In this document: piece by piece, positions 16,964-24,958 of the stretch
Layout: each line of letters begins with the position of its first letter
How positions within the stretch are numbered: the stretch's first letter is position 1
Source of the DNA: Actinomycetota bacterium
GTDB taxonomy: Bacteria > Actinomycetota > Acidimicrobiia > Acidimicrobiales > Ilumatobacteraceae
Assembly: GCA_030645495.1 (NCBI GenBank)
Contig: JAUSLV010000011.1
Location: 1-64,000 of the forward strand
Length of the DNA: 64,000 nucleotides
Reading direction: 5' to 3'
Position numbers and translations under genes: made by a program
The notes under the pieces: model-generated
The model's input: only the letters and a program-made list of their open reading frames with translations
The model's database searches: none
What the model was told of the DNA's origin: nothing

Positions 16964-18101
16964 CGGCGAGGGCTGCGGGCTCGCCCACCTCGGGGAACAG
17001 CTCGAGGAACGCGCCGCGGGTGATGCGGTAGGTGGTTGCCGCGTCGACACCGTCGAACAGGTGGTGCAGCGTCTCTTGCGTGTGGCCGAAGGTGCCCTCC
17101 ATGTGCGGGTAGTCGCTGCCGAACATCACGTTCTGGTAGCCCATCGCCGTGCATGCGGCAACGGCGGTTTCGTCGTGCTGGAAGCTGGCGTAGACCTGGC
17201 TGAACAGGATCTCCTTGGGAGTGCGGTTCAGCTTGGGGCGCACCATCATGTGGTGCTGGCGGTAGCCCTCCATCATGCGGTCGGCCAGGAACGGCACCCA
17301 GGTGGCGCCACCCTCGGACACGAGCACCTTCATGTTCGGGTGCCGGTCGAGTGCGCCCGAGGCCACCATCTTCATCGCCGCCCGCTGGCCCGAGAACGTG
17401 GTCTCGGTGTAGTTCAACACTGCACCGCCGGGGCCGCGGTAGGCCACGCCCACCTGCCCGCCGCCCACGTAGTCGATCGGGTCGGTGCCGATGTGGAACG
17501 CGACCACCATGTTGTTGGCCTCGCAGGCGGCCCAGAACGGCTCCCAGTCGGCGTAGTGGTAGTCCTTCGTGATCGCCGGGGGAGTGGTGGGAAGGAACAC
17601 CGCGCGGAAGCCCAGTTGGGCGGTGCGCTCGACTTCGGCGATGGCGTCGGGGATCGACAACATGCTCACCTGTGCCGTGGGCACGAGGCGCGGGGAGCGG
17701 CGCAGGATCTGGTCGAGCGCCCAGTCGTTGCTGACCTTGCTCGCCTCGCGTACTGCCTCGGAGGTGCGGAACATCGAGTTCCACATGCCGAGCGATGGGA
17801 AGACGACCTCGCCCCAGATGCCCTCCTGATCGAGATCGGGGAGGCGCTTGGACACGTCGCTGTGGCCGGGCGCCTGCCCCGACTTCTCCATGAACTCCAA
17901 CTGGGCGGCGCCGGGCAACTTGCGGCGGAAGCTCTGACCGTCGACGAACACCGTCTCGTGCGTGCCGTCGGCATCCTTCTCGCTGCGCGGCATCAGCTCG
18001 GCCAGGCGCGAGGGCAAGTTCGTCTGCCACAGATCGTGAGGCTCGATGAAGTGTGAGTCGCCCGAGTTGGCCCAGATCTTGGTGGTGGTGGCGGTGGTCA
18101 T
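16959..18101 (-). CDS. Amidohydrolase-2 family metal-dependent hydrolase
   Basis: About 380 residues with the TIM-barrel amidohydrolase-2 (ACMSD-like) pattern. Motifs include an N-terminal SGDSHFIEPHDLW, a mid-barrel VVAFHIGTDP, and the C-terminal GSDYPHMEGTFGHT that supplies the conserved Asp and His. Relatives decarboxylate or hydrolyse cyclic or aromatic acids; the substrate is unknown. I favour the ATG at 18101 since TACGAT lies exactly 7 nt upstream; an in-frame ATG at 18110 would overlap that box. It is divergent from the TetR gene at 18209. Confidence 0.88.
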   Translation of the reverse strand: MTTATTTKIWANSGDSHFIEPHDLWQTNLPSRLAELMPRSEKDADGTHETVFVDGQSFRRKLPGAAQLEFMEKSGQAPGHSDVSKRLPDLDQEGIWGEVVFPSLGMWNSMFRTSEAVREASKVSNDWALDQILRRSPRLVPTAQVSMLSIPDAIAEVERTAQLGFRAVFLPTTPPAITKDYHYADWEPFWAACEANNMVVAFHIGTDPIDYVGGGQVGVAYRGPGGAVLNYTETTFSGQRAAMKMVASGALDRHPNMKVLVSEGGATWVPFLADRMMEGYRQHHMMVRPKLNRTPKEILFSQVYASFQHDETAVAACTAMGYQNVMFGSDYPHMEGTFGHTQETLHHLFDGVDAATTYRITRGAFLELFPEVGEPAALAA

Positions 18102-18108
18102 GTTCGCC

Positions 18109-18114
18109 ATCGTA
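18109..18114 (-). promoter_or_regulatory. Candidate leaderless -10 box of the amidohydrolase gene
   Basis: TACGAT, 7 nt before ATG 18101 on the minus strand. Confidence 0.45.
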
Positions 18115-18196
18115 CGCCAACTCGGGTGAATATGGTAGGGGCACTTTCAAATGGGGGTGAATGGCGCTGATCACGCGTGCGGGTGCACCCCGGACG

Positions 18197-18202
18197 TAGA
18201 TT
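18197..18202 (+). promoter_or_regulatory. Candidate leaderless -10 box of the TetR gene
   Basis: TAGATT, 6 nt before ATG 18209. The divergent gap also carries GGGTGAAT twice, at 18124-18131 and 18155-18162, a possible regulator binding site. Confidence 0.5.
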
Positions 18203-18208
18203 CGAGCG

Positions 18209-18784
18209 ATGGCCGATGCCCACACCGACCCTCGCGCTGCCCGCACGCGGGCAGCGGTGCTGGCAGCCGCAGCGAAGGTCATCGCCGAGGAGGGTGCCGG
18301 TGCCGTCACTCACCAACGGGTGGCAGAGCGCGCGGGGGTGGGCCGAGCGACGATGTACCGCCATTGGCCGACGGCCGCCGACCTGATGTACGACGCGTTG
18401 GCCGAGGTGGAGACCCCGCTGTTCCATCGCCACGATGGACCATTCCTGCCATGGCTGCGCGCTGAACTCAGCCGCATCTCCGTCGAGATCAGCCAGCCCA
18501 ACGGCATGCAGTTCACGGCCGTGCTGATGAGCCGCCTGCAGTTCGACCCGGAGGCAGTGGCCCTGCGCGATCGATTGCTCGAACGTTCGCTCGCGCCCTT
18601 GGCGCTGGCGGTGGAGCGTGCTCTCGTCACGGGCGAACTCACGGCTCCACCACCCGTTGGCGACCTGTTGGCGCTCTTGGTCGGGCCGCTGCAATTCCGC
18701 TCCGTGTTCGAGGGGCGGCCGGTGCCGCCCGAGTTCATCGACGCGGTGATCGTCGGCGCGCTCGGGCGGTACCTGCCCGGCTGA
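18209..18784 (+). CDS. TetR-family regulator
   Basis: A 191-residue TetR-type protein. The N-terminal helix-turn-helix is at residues ~10-55 (VTHQRVAERAGVGRATMYRHWPTAADL), followed by a helical ligand-binding domain. It is divergent from the amidohydrolase gene, and the shared gap is the probable operator region, so this regulator probably represses the amidohydrolase and itself. The ligand is unknown. It converges with the PPOX gene at 18796. Confidence 0.9.
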   Translation: MADAHTDPRAARTRAAVLAAAAKVIAEEGAGAVTHQRVAERAGVGRATMYRHWPTAADLMYDALAEVETPLFHRHDGPFLPWLRAELSRISVEISQPNGMQFTAVLMSRLQFDPEAVALRDRLLERSLAPLALAVERALVTGELTAPPPVGDLLALLVGPLQFRSVFEGRPVPPEFIDAVIVGALGRYLPG

Positions 18785-18799
18785 TCGGGGGGTGATCAG
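18781..18799. terminator. Short hairpin across convergent stop codons
   Basis: CTGATC (18781-18786) pairs with GATCAG (18794-18799) around GGGGGGT, overlapping both stop codons. Same design as 16944-16963; candidate only. Confidence 0.35.
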
Positions 18800-19191
18800 C
18801 CGTTGACGACCACCCGCTTGGGGTGCAAGGTCAGCACGACGCGGCCATCCTTCGGCGCGGGGAACGTGTCGGGGTCTTGCCCGTAGTGGCGCACGATCCG
18901 CTCGAACAGCGCCCCGCCCGGGTCGATCTCGAAACTGACGTCGCCACGAATCTCGATGGTGCGGAACGGGTTCGCCGGATCGAGCACGAACAACGTGGCC
19001 TTGGGGTGCGCCGCCATGTTCTTGTACTTCTGGCGGGTGGTGAGCAGCGAGGTGCGGATCTCGGCGCCGTCGCGCACGAACCACACGGCGGTTGACTGCG
19101 GCCGACCGTCCGAGCCGAGCGTGGTGAGCACGCCAACGTGCGGCATGTCGACCAGGTCGTGGTGTGCTTCGGGGATGACGGCGGAGGTCAT
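18796..19191 (-). CDS. PPOX-class (split-barrel) flavin or F420 protein
   Basis: A 131-residue protein of the pyridoxamine-phosphate-oxidase-like split barrel. It shows GVLTTLGSDGRPQSTAVWF near residue 19, TTRQKYKNMAAHPKATLFVLDP in the middle and LHPKRVVVNG at the end, a pattern typical of the small actinobacterial PPOX-class F420-dependent proteins. It probably binds F420 or FMN and reduces an unknown substrate. No clear ribosome binding site is visible. It lies downstream of the ferredoxin gene in the same direction with a 24-bp gap, so it may be the last gene of the P450 operon. Confidence 0.82.
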   Translation of the reverse strand: MTSAVIPEAHHDLVDMPHVGVLTTLGSDGRPQSTAVWFVRDGAEIRTSLLTTRQKYKNMAAHPKATLFVLDPANPFRTIEIRGDVSFEIDPGGALFERIVRHYGQDPDTFPAPKDGRVVLTLHPKRVVVNG

Positions 19192-19215
19192 GTGGGTCCG
19201 TTCGGTGTGGGCGGG

Positions 19216-19413
19216 TCAGTCGTCGACGAGCGTGATTGCACGCTCGGGACAGGCCGCCACTGCGCGCTGCGCGGCGGCGACCTGCTCGGCGGTGAGGGTA
19301 CCGTCGCCCAACACGTAGCCATGGCCGAACTCGTCATCACCGAACAGTTCGGGCACGAGGGCGTAGCAGCGGCCGTGGCCGGTGCACAGATCGGGGTTGT
19401 GGACGACCTTCAT
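19216..19413 (-). CDS. 3Fe-4S ferredoxin, P450 partner
   Basis: A 65-residue ferredoxin. Cys at 10 and 16 in DLCTGHGRCYALVPELF and Cys 55 in AACPERAI fit the single 3Fe-4S cluster pattern C-x2-H-x2-C...C-P common in actinobacterial P450 operons. Its ATG overlaps the P450 stop codon as ATGA, so translation is coupled, and it is the likely electron donor of that P450. The partner reductase is not in this neighbourhood. Confidence 0.93.
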   Translation of the reverse strand: MKVVHNPDLCTGHGRCYALVPELFGDDEFGHGYVLGDGTLTAEQVAAAQRAVAACPERAITLVDD

Positions 19414-20594
19414 TGCGCGGCTCCGGTGTTCCAGACGAGGTTGACGGATTCGAGGTGCAGCGTGCCGCCGGGCCACTTGCACACCGGCTGCGTGCCGGGG
19501 GCCAGGCTGAACTCGGGGATCAACGCGAGGAACTCCTCCAGCATCAGCTTCAGCTCGCGGCGCGCCAGATGGCTTCCCATGCAGCGATGCACGCCACCGC
19601 CGAACGTGAGATGGCCGCGGTCCGCGTTCTCCACGTCGATGTCGTCGGGGATCGGGCGGTCCTCGCGGTTCGCTGCGCCCAGCACGAGGAAGGTGAAGGC
19701 TCCGGCGGGGATCTTCACGCCGCACACCTCGGTGTCGGAGAGCGTGACGCGGGGCGTCAGCGGCGCCGGCAGTTCGAGCCGCAGCACCTCCTCGATCACC
19801 TTCGCGCCGAGGTCGGGGGTCTCCTTGATCGCCCGCTGCAGGTCGGGGCGGATGGCGAGGTGGTACATCAGGTACGAGATCGCGGCCGTGACGGTGTCGA
19901 GGCCGGCGATCACGAACAGGAAACACAGGCCGAGAACTTCCTCGTCGGTCCAAGCGTCGTCGCCGCTGAGGGCCAGCACGGCGCTCAGCGAGTCGTTGCC
20001 GGGGTTGGCACGCTTCTCGGTGATGTAGCCCTGTAGGTAGCCGAACAGGTTCATCGCCGCTTCCATCTGTGCCTGGCTCATGTCGCTGGCAGCGTTCTTG
20101 CCCGAGGTTTCGATGATCGCCTCGCTCCACTCGATGAACGTGTCGCGGTCCTTCAAGGGCATGCCGAACAGAGTGAGGATCACGCCGGTGGGGTACAGCG
20201 AGCCGAGGTCGCGGATCACCTCGCACTCACCCTTGGCGGCGAACGCCTCGATGATCTCGCGCACCTGGCGGCGCAGTTCGGGCTCGAGCGGGGTGACCAC
20301 GCGCGGGGCGAACATCGGGTCGAGGATGCGCCGGTAGCGGATCTGCTGTGGCGGGTCGATCGCGATCGGGATCAGCGGCACGGGGCTGCCCAGCGAATCG
20401 AACGCCTTGGCCGAGCTGAAGACCTCCGGGTGCTGGTGGGCGAACCGGATCGCTTCGATGCTGGTGAGGTAGTACGCGCCGTCGCGTTCGTACACCTCGC
20501 CCGGTGCCGTGAAGTAGTCCCAGCCAACGGCTCGGTCGAGTTGCAGCGGGGCGTTGTTGCGGAAGGGCTGGGGGTCGTTGATCACGTCCGTCAT
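19410..20594 (-). CDS. Cytochrome P450
   Basis: A 394-residue soluble bacterial P450. The I-helix oxygen-binding motif is AGLDTV, the K-helix ExxR is EEVLRLE, and the heme loop FGGGVHRCMGSHLARRE places the thiolate ligand at about Cys338. It should hydroxylate a hydrophobic substrate with electrons from the coupled ferredoxin. The start is the ATG at 20594; a TTG at 20630 would add 12 residues. CAGAAT lies 7 nt upstream, a one-base departure from the TAnnnT boxes seen elsewhere. Confidence 0.94.
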   Translation of the reverse strand: MTDVINDPQPFRNNAPLQLDRAVGWDYFTAPGEVYERDGAYYLTSIEAIRFAHQHPEVFSSAKAFDSLGSPVPLIPIAIDPPQQIRYRRILDPMFAPRVVTPLEPELRRQVREIIEAFAAKGECEVIRDLGSLYPTGVILTLFGMPLKDRDTFIEWSEAIIETSGKNAASDMSQAQMEAAMNLFGYLQGYITEKRANPGNDSLSAVLALSGDDAWTDEEVLGLCFLFVIAGLDTVTAAISYLMYHLAIRPDLQRAIKETPDLGAKVIEEVLRLELPAPLTPRVTLSDTEVCGVKIPAGAFTFLVLGAANREDRPIPDDIDVENADRGHLTFGGGVHRCMGSHLARRELKLMLEEFLALIPEFSLAPGTQPVCKWPGGTLHLESVNLVWNTGAAQ

Positions 20595-20649
20595 GGCAGT
20601 GATTCTGTCGGTTTCAGCATTGTGAGTCAAGGTGTCTCAGAAGTTGACG

Positions 20650-21717
20650 TCAGCCCAGTCGCCCGCGACCGGTGATCACCGGCAGGTCGAACACCGATTT
20701 CACGCCCGGGCCGGCGGCCACCACGAGCGGGATGGCGTTGATTGCCCGCATCGCGGTGATCGCCCAGCCACCAGTGAGGTGTTCGCCGGTCTCGCTGGAG
20801 AACTCGAACTCGCAGTCCAGTCGCGGCTCACCCTCGATGACCACCCGGTACGCGTCGCCGCGCAACGGGCGCGGCCAGTCGGGTGCCAGGTCGTGGCGGG
20901 CGCGGGTGACGTGGGCCACTGAGATCAGCTTCTTGCCGTCCTTGATGCCTGCGATCTCGAAGCGCATGCCGGCGATCGTGCCCTGCTCGATGACTCGCCC
21001 CTGATAGGCGAACGTCTCGGGGGAGGGCAGCATCTCGTGGCTGCTGACGATCTCGTCGAGCTGCACGTCGAGCTGCTCGGCGATCATGTGGATCGTGCCA
21101 CCCCACGTGGCGCTGAGGCCCGCAGGGTCGACAAGCGGTGTGACCGTGTGGGTGGGTTCGCCGAAGCCGCAGATCTCGAACGACACGCTGTCGCTCTGCT
21201 GGCCGGACTCGTAGGTGGCCATCTCGAAGATGCGGATGCCATCGATGCGCCGACCACACCCACTCAGCACGACGGGCATGAAGTCGCTGAACACACCAGG
21301 GTCGATGCCGGTGGAGAACAACGTGGTGCCCCCGCCCTCCTCGCAGGCCGCGTTCAGCTGTGCAAGGACATCGGGTCGTGCGGTCTTCGGGTTGATCAAG
21401 GCGCCCACGGAGGTGGTGACGACGTTGGACCCGGCGGCCAGCGCCGCACGGAACTCCTCGATCGTCGCCTTCAACCGGCCGTGGCTGGTGTTGAAATAGG
21501 CGACCACATCGGGCTGCAGTGCCAGCGCTTCGGCGAACGACTGGATCGCCTTCACGCCCACCGGGGCGCGGCCCACCAGCTCACCGGCGTCGCGGCCAGC
21601 CTTGTCGTCGCTGTGCACCACAACACCCACCAACTCCATCTCAGGGTGGTCGAGCACGGCCATGATGCCCTGTTGGCCCACCAATCCAGTACCCACGCAC
21701 ACCACACGTAACGACAT
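20650..21717 (-). CDS. DapB-like NAD(P)-dependent dehydrogenase
   Basis: A 355-residue oxidoreductase with an N-terminal Rossmann motif (VVCVGTGLVGQQGIMAVLDHPEMELVG) and the middle segment of the dihydrodipicolinate reductase / 2,4-diaminopentanoate dehydrogenase group (SNVVTTSVGALINP, FSTGIDPGVFSDFMPVVLSG). Many actinobacteria carry such proteins of unknown substrate near lipid catabolic genes. GGGGGT precedes the ATG at 21717. It is divergent from the SDR at 21869; the gap holds a perfect inverted repeat. Confidence 0.8.
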   Translation of the reverse strand: MSLRVVCVGTGLVGQQGIMAVLDHPEMELVGVVVHSDDKAGRDAGELVGRAPVGVKAIQSFAEALALQPDVVAYFNTSHGRLKATIEEFRAALAAGSNVVTTSVGALINPKTARPDVLAQLNAACEEGGGTTLFSTGIDPGVFSDFMPVVLSGCGRRIDGIRIFEMATYESGQQSDSVSFEICGFGEPTHTVTPLVDPAGLSATWGGTIHMIAEQLDVQLDEIVSSHEMLPSPETFAYQGRVIEQGTIAGMRFEIAGIKDGKKLISVAHVTRARHDLAPDWPRPLRGDAYRVVIEGEPRLDCEFEFSSETGEHLTGGWAITAMRAINAIPLVVAAGPGVKSVFDLPVITGRGRLG

Positions 21718-21782
21718 GACGACCCCCAGGACGACGTAGTGGCCGCACTGTAGAGCGTGCGGACGCGCCAGGGACGAAGTGA

Positions 21783-21801
21783 GTGAAAACGACATTTTCA
21801 C
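21783..21801. promoter_or_regulatory. Perfect inverted repeat, candidate operator
   Basis: GTGAAAA (21783-21789), 5-nt spacer, TTTTCAC (21795-21801), in the divergent gap between the DapB-like and SDR genes. The AT-rich core stands out from the surrounding GC-rich DNA. Confidence 0.5.
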
Positions 21802-21868
21802 GACATCATCCCGATGAGTAGGGTGACGCCGCTGGGGTCGGGGGACTCCATCGGAAGGGGACGGTGTC

Positions 21869-22660
21869 GTGAGCAACGACATGCAGGGCAAGGTCGTCAT
21901 CGTCACTGGGGCCAGCCGTGGTATCGGCAAGCAGGTGGCCATCGAACTCGGCCGCCGCGGTGCCACGGTGGTGGTGGCCGCGCGCACCGTCGAGGCGCGC
22001 AAGACCCTGCCGGGCACCATCGGCGAGACCGTCGCCGAGATCGAGGCGGGGGGCGGCACCGCGCTAGCGGTGCAGGCCGACATGGGGGTGGAGGACGAAC
22101 TGCTGCGCCTCGTCGCCACCACGCTCGACACATTCGGTCGCATCGACGTGCTGGTGAACAACGCGGCCGCCACTTCTGGTCGCGCCTGGGGTGCCCCGTT
22201 GCTGCAGCTCAGCCGCGCCGACTGGCAGCAGCAGTACGACGTGAACCTCAATGCCCCGTTCACGCTCACGAAAGCAGTGGCGCCGATCATGGCCGCGCAG
22301 GGCGGTGGGCGAGTGGTGAACGTCACCACTGGCCATCACGGAGGCGACGACTACGAGCCTGCCCCAGGTATCCCGGTGCCGCTGGCGTACCCGTCCAGCA
22401 AGGCTGCACTCGACAAGTTCTGCAACCTCGTCTCGGGCGAACTGAAGCGGATCGGCATCTCGATCGTGAACGTGAACCCTGGGTTCGTGCGCACCGAGAT
22501 GGTGGATCTGATGGAGCAGAGCGGCGTCGACACCAGCGCGTCGATCTCCATCACCATCCCCACCCGGGTGCTGTGCCATCTCGCCACGTGTGACAATCCG
22601 ATGCAGTACACGGGCCGGGTGATCCAGGCCGAGGAGATGATCGAGGAGCTGAGGAGCTGA
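21869..22660 (+). CDS. Short-chain dehydrogenase/reductase
   Basis: A 263-residue SDR with TGASRGIGKQ near residue 13, NNAA as the NAG-type motif, and YPSSKAALDKF as the catalytic Tyr-x-x-x-Lys. The C-terminal part NPGFVRTEM is typical of classical SDRs. It uses GTG 21869 with GAAGGGG upstream. A substrate cannot be named. It converges with the SDR at 22674 across a 13-bp gap. Confidence 0.9.
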   Translation: MSNDMQGKVVIVTGASRGIGKQVAIELGRRGATVVVAARTVEARKTLPGTIGETVAEIEAGGGTALAVQADMGVEDELLRLVATTLDTFGRIDVLVNNAAATSGRAWGAPLLQLSRADWQQQYDVNLNAPFTLTKAVAPIMAAQGGGRVVNVTTGHHGGDDYEPAPGIPVPLAYPSSKAALDKFCNLVSGELKRIGISIVNVNPGFVRTEMVDLMEQSGVDTSASISITIPTRVLCHLATCDNPMQYTGRVIQAEEMIEELRS

Positions 22661-22673
22661 CGTGGAGATCAGG

Positions 22674-23489
22674 TCAGCGGACGAGGAAGCCGGCGTCGAC
22701 GCCGAGCGTCTGGCCGGTGATGTAGCGGCCGCGCTCGCTGACGAGGAACTCGACGAAGTCGGCGATGTCGGTGGCTTCGAGGATCTGCACCGGCAGCGCG
22801 TTCTGCATCGCGGCAGTCATCGCAGTGGGATCGGCGAACATCGCGGCCATGACATCGTTCTGCGTCATGCCCGTGAGCACACCCGTGGGGTGGATCGTGT
22901 TCACGCGGATGCTGTACTGGGCGAGTTCGCGCGCCCACGTGCGCATCAGGCCCACCATGCCGTGCTTGGAGGCTGCGTACGCCTGGCCGCCGGCGAGCAT
23001 CGTGGCTGGTGCCTTCAGGCCGGCGGTGCTGCTGGTCATCACGATCGCGCCGCCGTTGCCGCACTCGATCATCTTCGGGATGCTGACGCGGCACGCGTTC
23101 CAGACGCCGGTGAGGTTGGTGGCGAGGATCTCCTCCCACTCGAGCTGGGGGTTGGCCTCACTCGCCAGGCGAACGACACCGGCGTTGGCGAGCACGATGT
23201 CGATGCGGCCGAACTCGGCGAAGCCTTCCTCGAACACCGCCTCGACCTGGGCGTATAACCGCACGTCGGCCTGGCGGGCGATCATGCGGCGACCCGTGGC
23301 CTCGACCAAACGCTTGGTCTCGGTGAGGTCGTCGAGCGTGGCGTTGGGGTAGTCCATCGATTCGAGATCGGCGCAGATGTCGAGGCCGATGATGTCAGCG
23401 CCCTCCGACGCCAGACGGACGGCGTGCGCGCGACCCTGCCCGCGTGCGACGCCAGTGATGAACGCGACCTTGCCGTCGACCGAACCCAT
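22674..23489 (-). CDS. Mycofactocin-coupled-type SDR
   Basis: A 271-residue SDR with the pattern of the mycofactocin-coupled subfamily: GKVAFITGVARGQGRAHAVRL, then EGADIIGLDIC, a longer loop with TLDDLTETKRLVEATGRR, and YAASKHGMVGLMR as catalytic motif. Members hold NAD without release and pass electrons to the peptide cofactor mycofactocin. None of the mft synthesis genes are visible here, so the dependency is predicted from subfamily only. GGGGGATC precedes ATG 23489. Confidence 0.85.
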   Translation of the reverse strand: MGSVDGKVAFITGVARGQGRAHAVRLASEGADIIGLDICADLESMDYPNATLDDLTETKRLVEATGRRMIARQADVRLYAQVEAVFEEGFAEFGRIDIVLANAGVVRLASEANPQLEWEEILATNLTGVWNACRVSIPKMIECGNGGAIVMTSSTAGLKAPATMLAGGQAYAASKHGMVGLMRTWARELAQYSIRVNTIHPTGVLTGMTQNDVMAAMFADPTAMTAAMQNALPVQILEATDIADFVEFLVSERGRYITGQTLGVDAGFLVR

Positions 23490-23600
23490 GATGATCCCCC
23501 TCGTACGTGCCCCAGTTTGGAAACGCCATTGAAAATAGCGCGTCGCAGTGGCGTCGGCGACATGGTCCTGATCTAGAGTCCGCATCCGGGGGTTACACAC

Positions 23601-24455
23601 GTGAAACCGAGTTCATTCAACTACCACGCGCCCGCCAGCGTGAACGACGTCACCGCACTGTTGGCCGAGCACGGCGACGATGCCAAGGTGCTGGCCGGCG
23701 GCCAGAGCCTGGTGCCGATGTTGTCGCTGCGGCTCGCGGCGTTCGAGCACCTGATCGACCTCAACAAGGTCGAGGGGTTGGCGGGCATCACCCGCAGCAA
23801 CGGAACGCTGCGCGTAGGGGCCGTGGTGCGCCAGGCCGTTGCCGAGCACAGCGCCGATGTCGCTACCTCGGTGCCGATGCTGGCCAAGGCGCTGCCGCAC
23901 ATCGGCCACTTCCAGATCCGCAACCGCGGCACGGTGGGCGGCTCGATCGCCCACGCCGACCCGGCCAGCGAACTGCCGGCAGTGGCGTTGGCGCTCGACG
24001 CCACGATCGAGGCCGCCGGCCCCGGCGGCACACGGCAGATCGCTGCCGCCGACTTCTTCGTGTCCACCTGGCAGACCGCGCTCGACGAGGGCGAGATCCT
24101 CACGGCCGTCGAGTTCCCCGTGTGGGGGCCCGGCAGCGGGTTCGCCGTGGAAGAGCTGACCCGCCGCCACGGCGACTTCGCCCTCGTGGGTGCAGCAGCC
24201 GGCGTACAGCTCAGCGGTGGCAAAGTCACCAAGGCAGCCCTCGGGCTGTTCGGGCTGGGCCCCACCCCGTTGCGTGCGGCCGAGGCCGAAGCGGCCCTGC
24301 TCGCCGGTGCCGATGCCGCCGAGGTTGGGCGCGTCGCGGCCAGCGGGCTGAACCCGCTCGACGACATTCATGCGAGCGGTGCCTACCGCAAGCAAGTGGC
24401 CGCGGTGATCGTGCGGCGGGCAGTGCAAGCGGCGATGCAGGAGGCAGGAGCATGA
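23601..24455 (+). CDS. FAD-binding subunit of a xanthine dehydrogenase-family molybdenum hydroxylase
   Basis: A 284-residue CoxM-like medium subunit. The FAD-binding motifs are AGGQSLVPMLSLR near residue 32 and TVGGSIAHADPASELP near 111. It transfers electrons from the iron-sulfur subunit to FAD. GTG 23601 is the start; TAGAGT at 23574-23579 could be its -10 box. The stop overlaps the next start as ATGA, so the three subunits are translated together. Confidence 0.92.
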   Translation: MKPSSFNYHAPASVNDVTALLAEHGDDAKVLAGGQSLVPMLSLRLAAFEHLIDLNKVEGLAGITRSNGTLRVGAVVRQAVAEHSADVATSVPMLAKALPHIGHFQIRNRGTVGGSIAHADPASELPAVALALDATIEAAGPGGTRQIAAADFFVSTWQTALDEGEILTAVEFPVWGPGSGFAVEELTRRHGDFALVGAAAGVQLSGGKVTKAALGLFGLGPTPLRAAEAEAALLAGADAAEVGRVAASGLNPLDDIHASGAYRKQVAAVIVRRAVQAAMQEAGA

Positions 24456-24958
24456 GCGACGAAGTGATCGTGAAGTTGAATGTGAACGGACGCGACCACA
24501 AGGTGATGGTGGAGGCGCGCAAGTTGCTCAGCGACGTGCTGCGCGACGATCTGCACCTCACCGGCACACACGTCGGTTGCGAGCATGGTGCGTGCGGCGC
24601 CTGCACCGTGATCGTCGACGGTGCTGCAGTGCGCGCGTGCCTGCTGTTCGCAGTGCAGCTGGAGGGTTCGCAGATCGTCACCGTCGAAGGCGTCACGCCC
24701 GGCGATGGAACGCTGAACCCGTTCCAGCAAGCGATGCAGGACTGCCATGGCCTGCAGTGCGGCTTCTGCACCCCTGGGTTCGTGGTGTCGATGACCAACT
24801 ACCTCGACAACAACCCCAACCCCACCGACGACGATCTGAAGATCGCGCTCTCCGGCAACCTGTGCCGTTGCACCGGGTACCGAGGCATCATCAATGCTGC
24901 CCGCACTGTTGCGGGCCTGCCCGTGCCCGCGAACGCAGCCGACGGGAGTGATCACTGA
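24452..24958 (+). CDS. 2Fe-2S subunit of the molybdenum hydroxylase
   Basis: A 168-residue CoxS-like small subunit. The plant-type 2Fe-2S cluster is bound by GCEHGACGACTVIVDG, and the second, helical cluster domain by LQCGFCTPGFVVS and GNLCRCTGYRGI. It wires the molybdenum site to the FAD subunit. It overlaps its upstream neighbour by 4 bp and its downstream neighbour by 1 bp (TGATG). Confidence 0.95.
   Translation: MSDEVIVKLNVNGRDHKVMVEARKLLSDVLRDDLHLTGTHVGCEHGACGACTVIVDGAAVRACLLFAVQLEGSQIVTVEGVTPGDGTLNPFQQAMQDCHGLQCGFCTPGFVVSMTNYLDNNPNPTDDDLKIALSGNLCRCTGYRGIINAARTVAGLPVPANAADGSDH

Noticed and set aside
15281-17050. 589-codon open frame antisense to the regulator and ligase
   Set aside because: No family motif, biased composition and full overlap with two well-supported genes.
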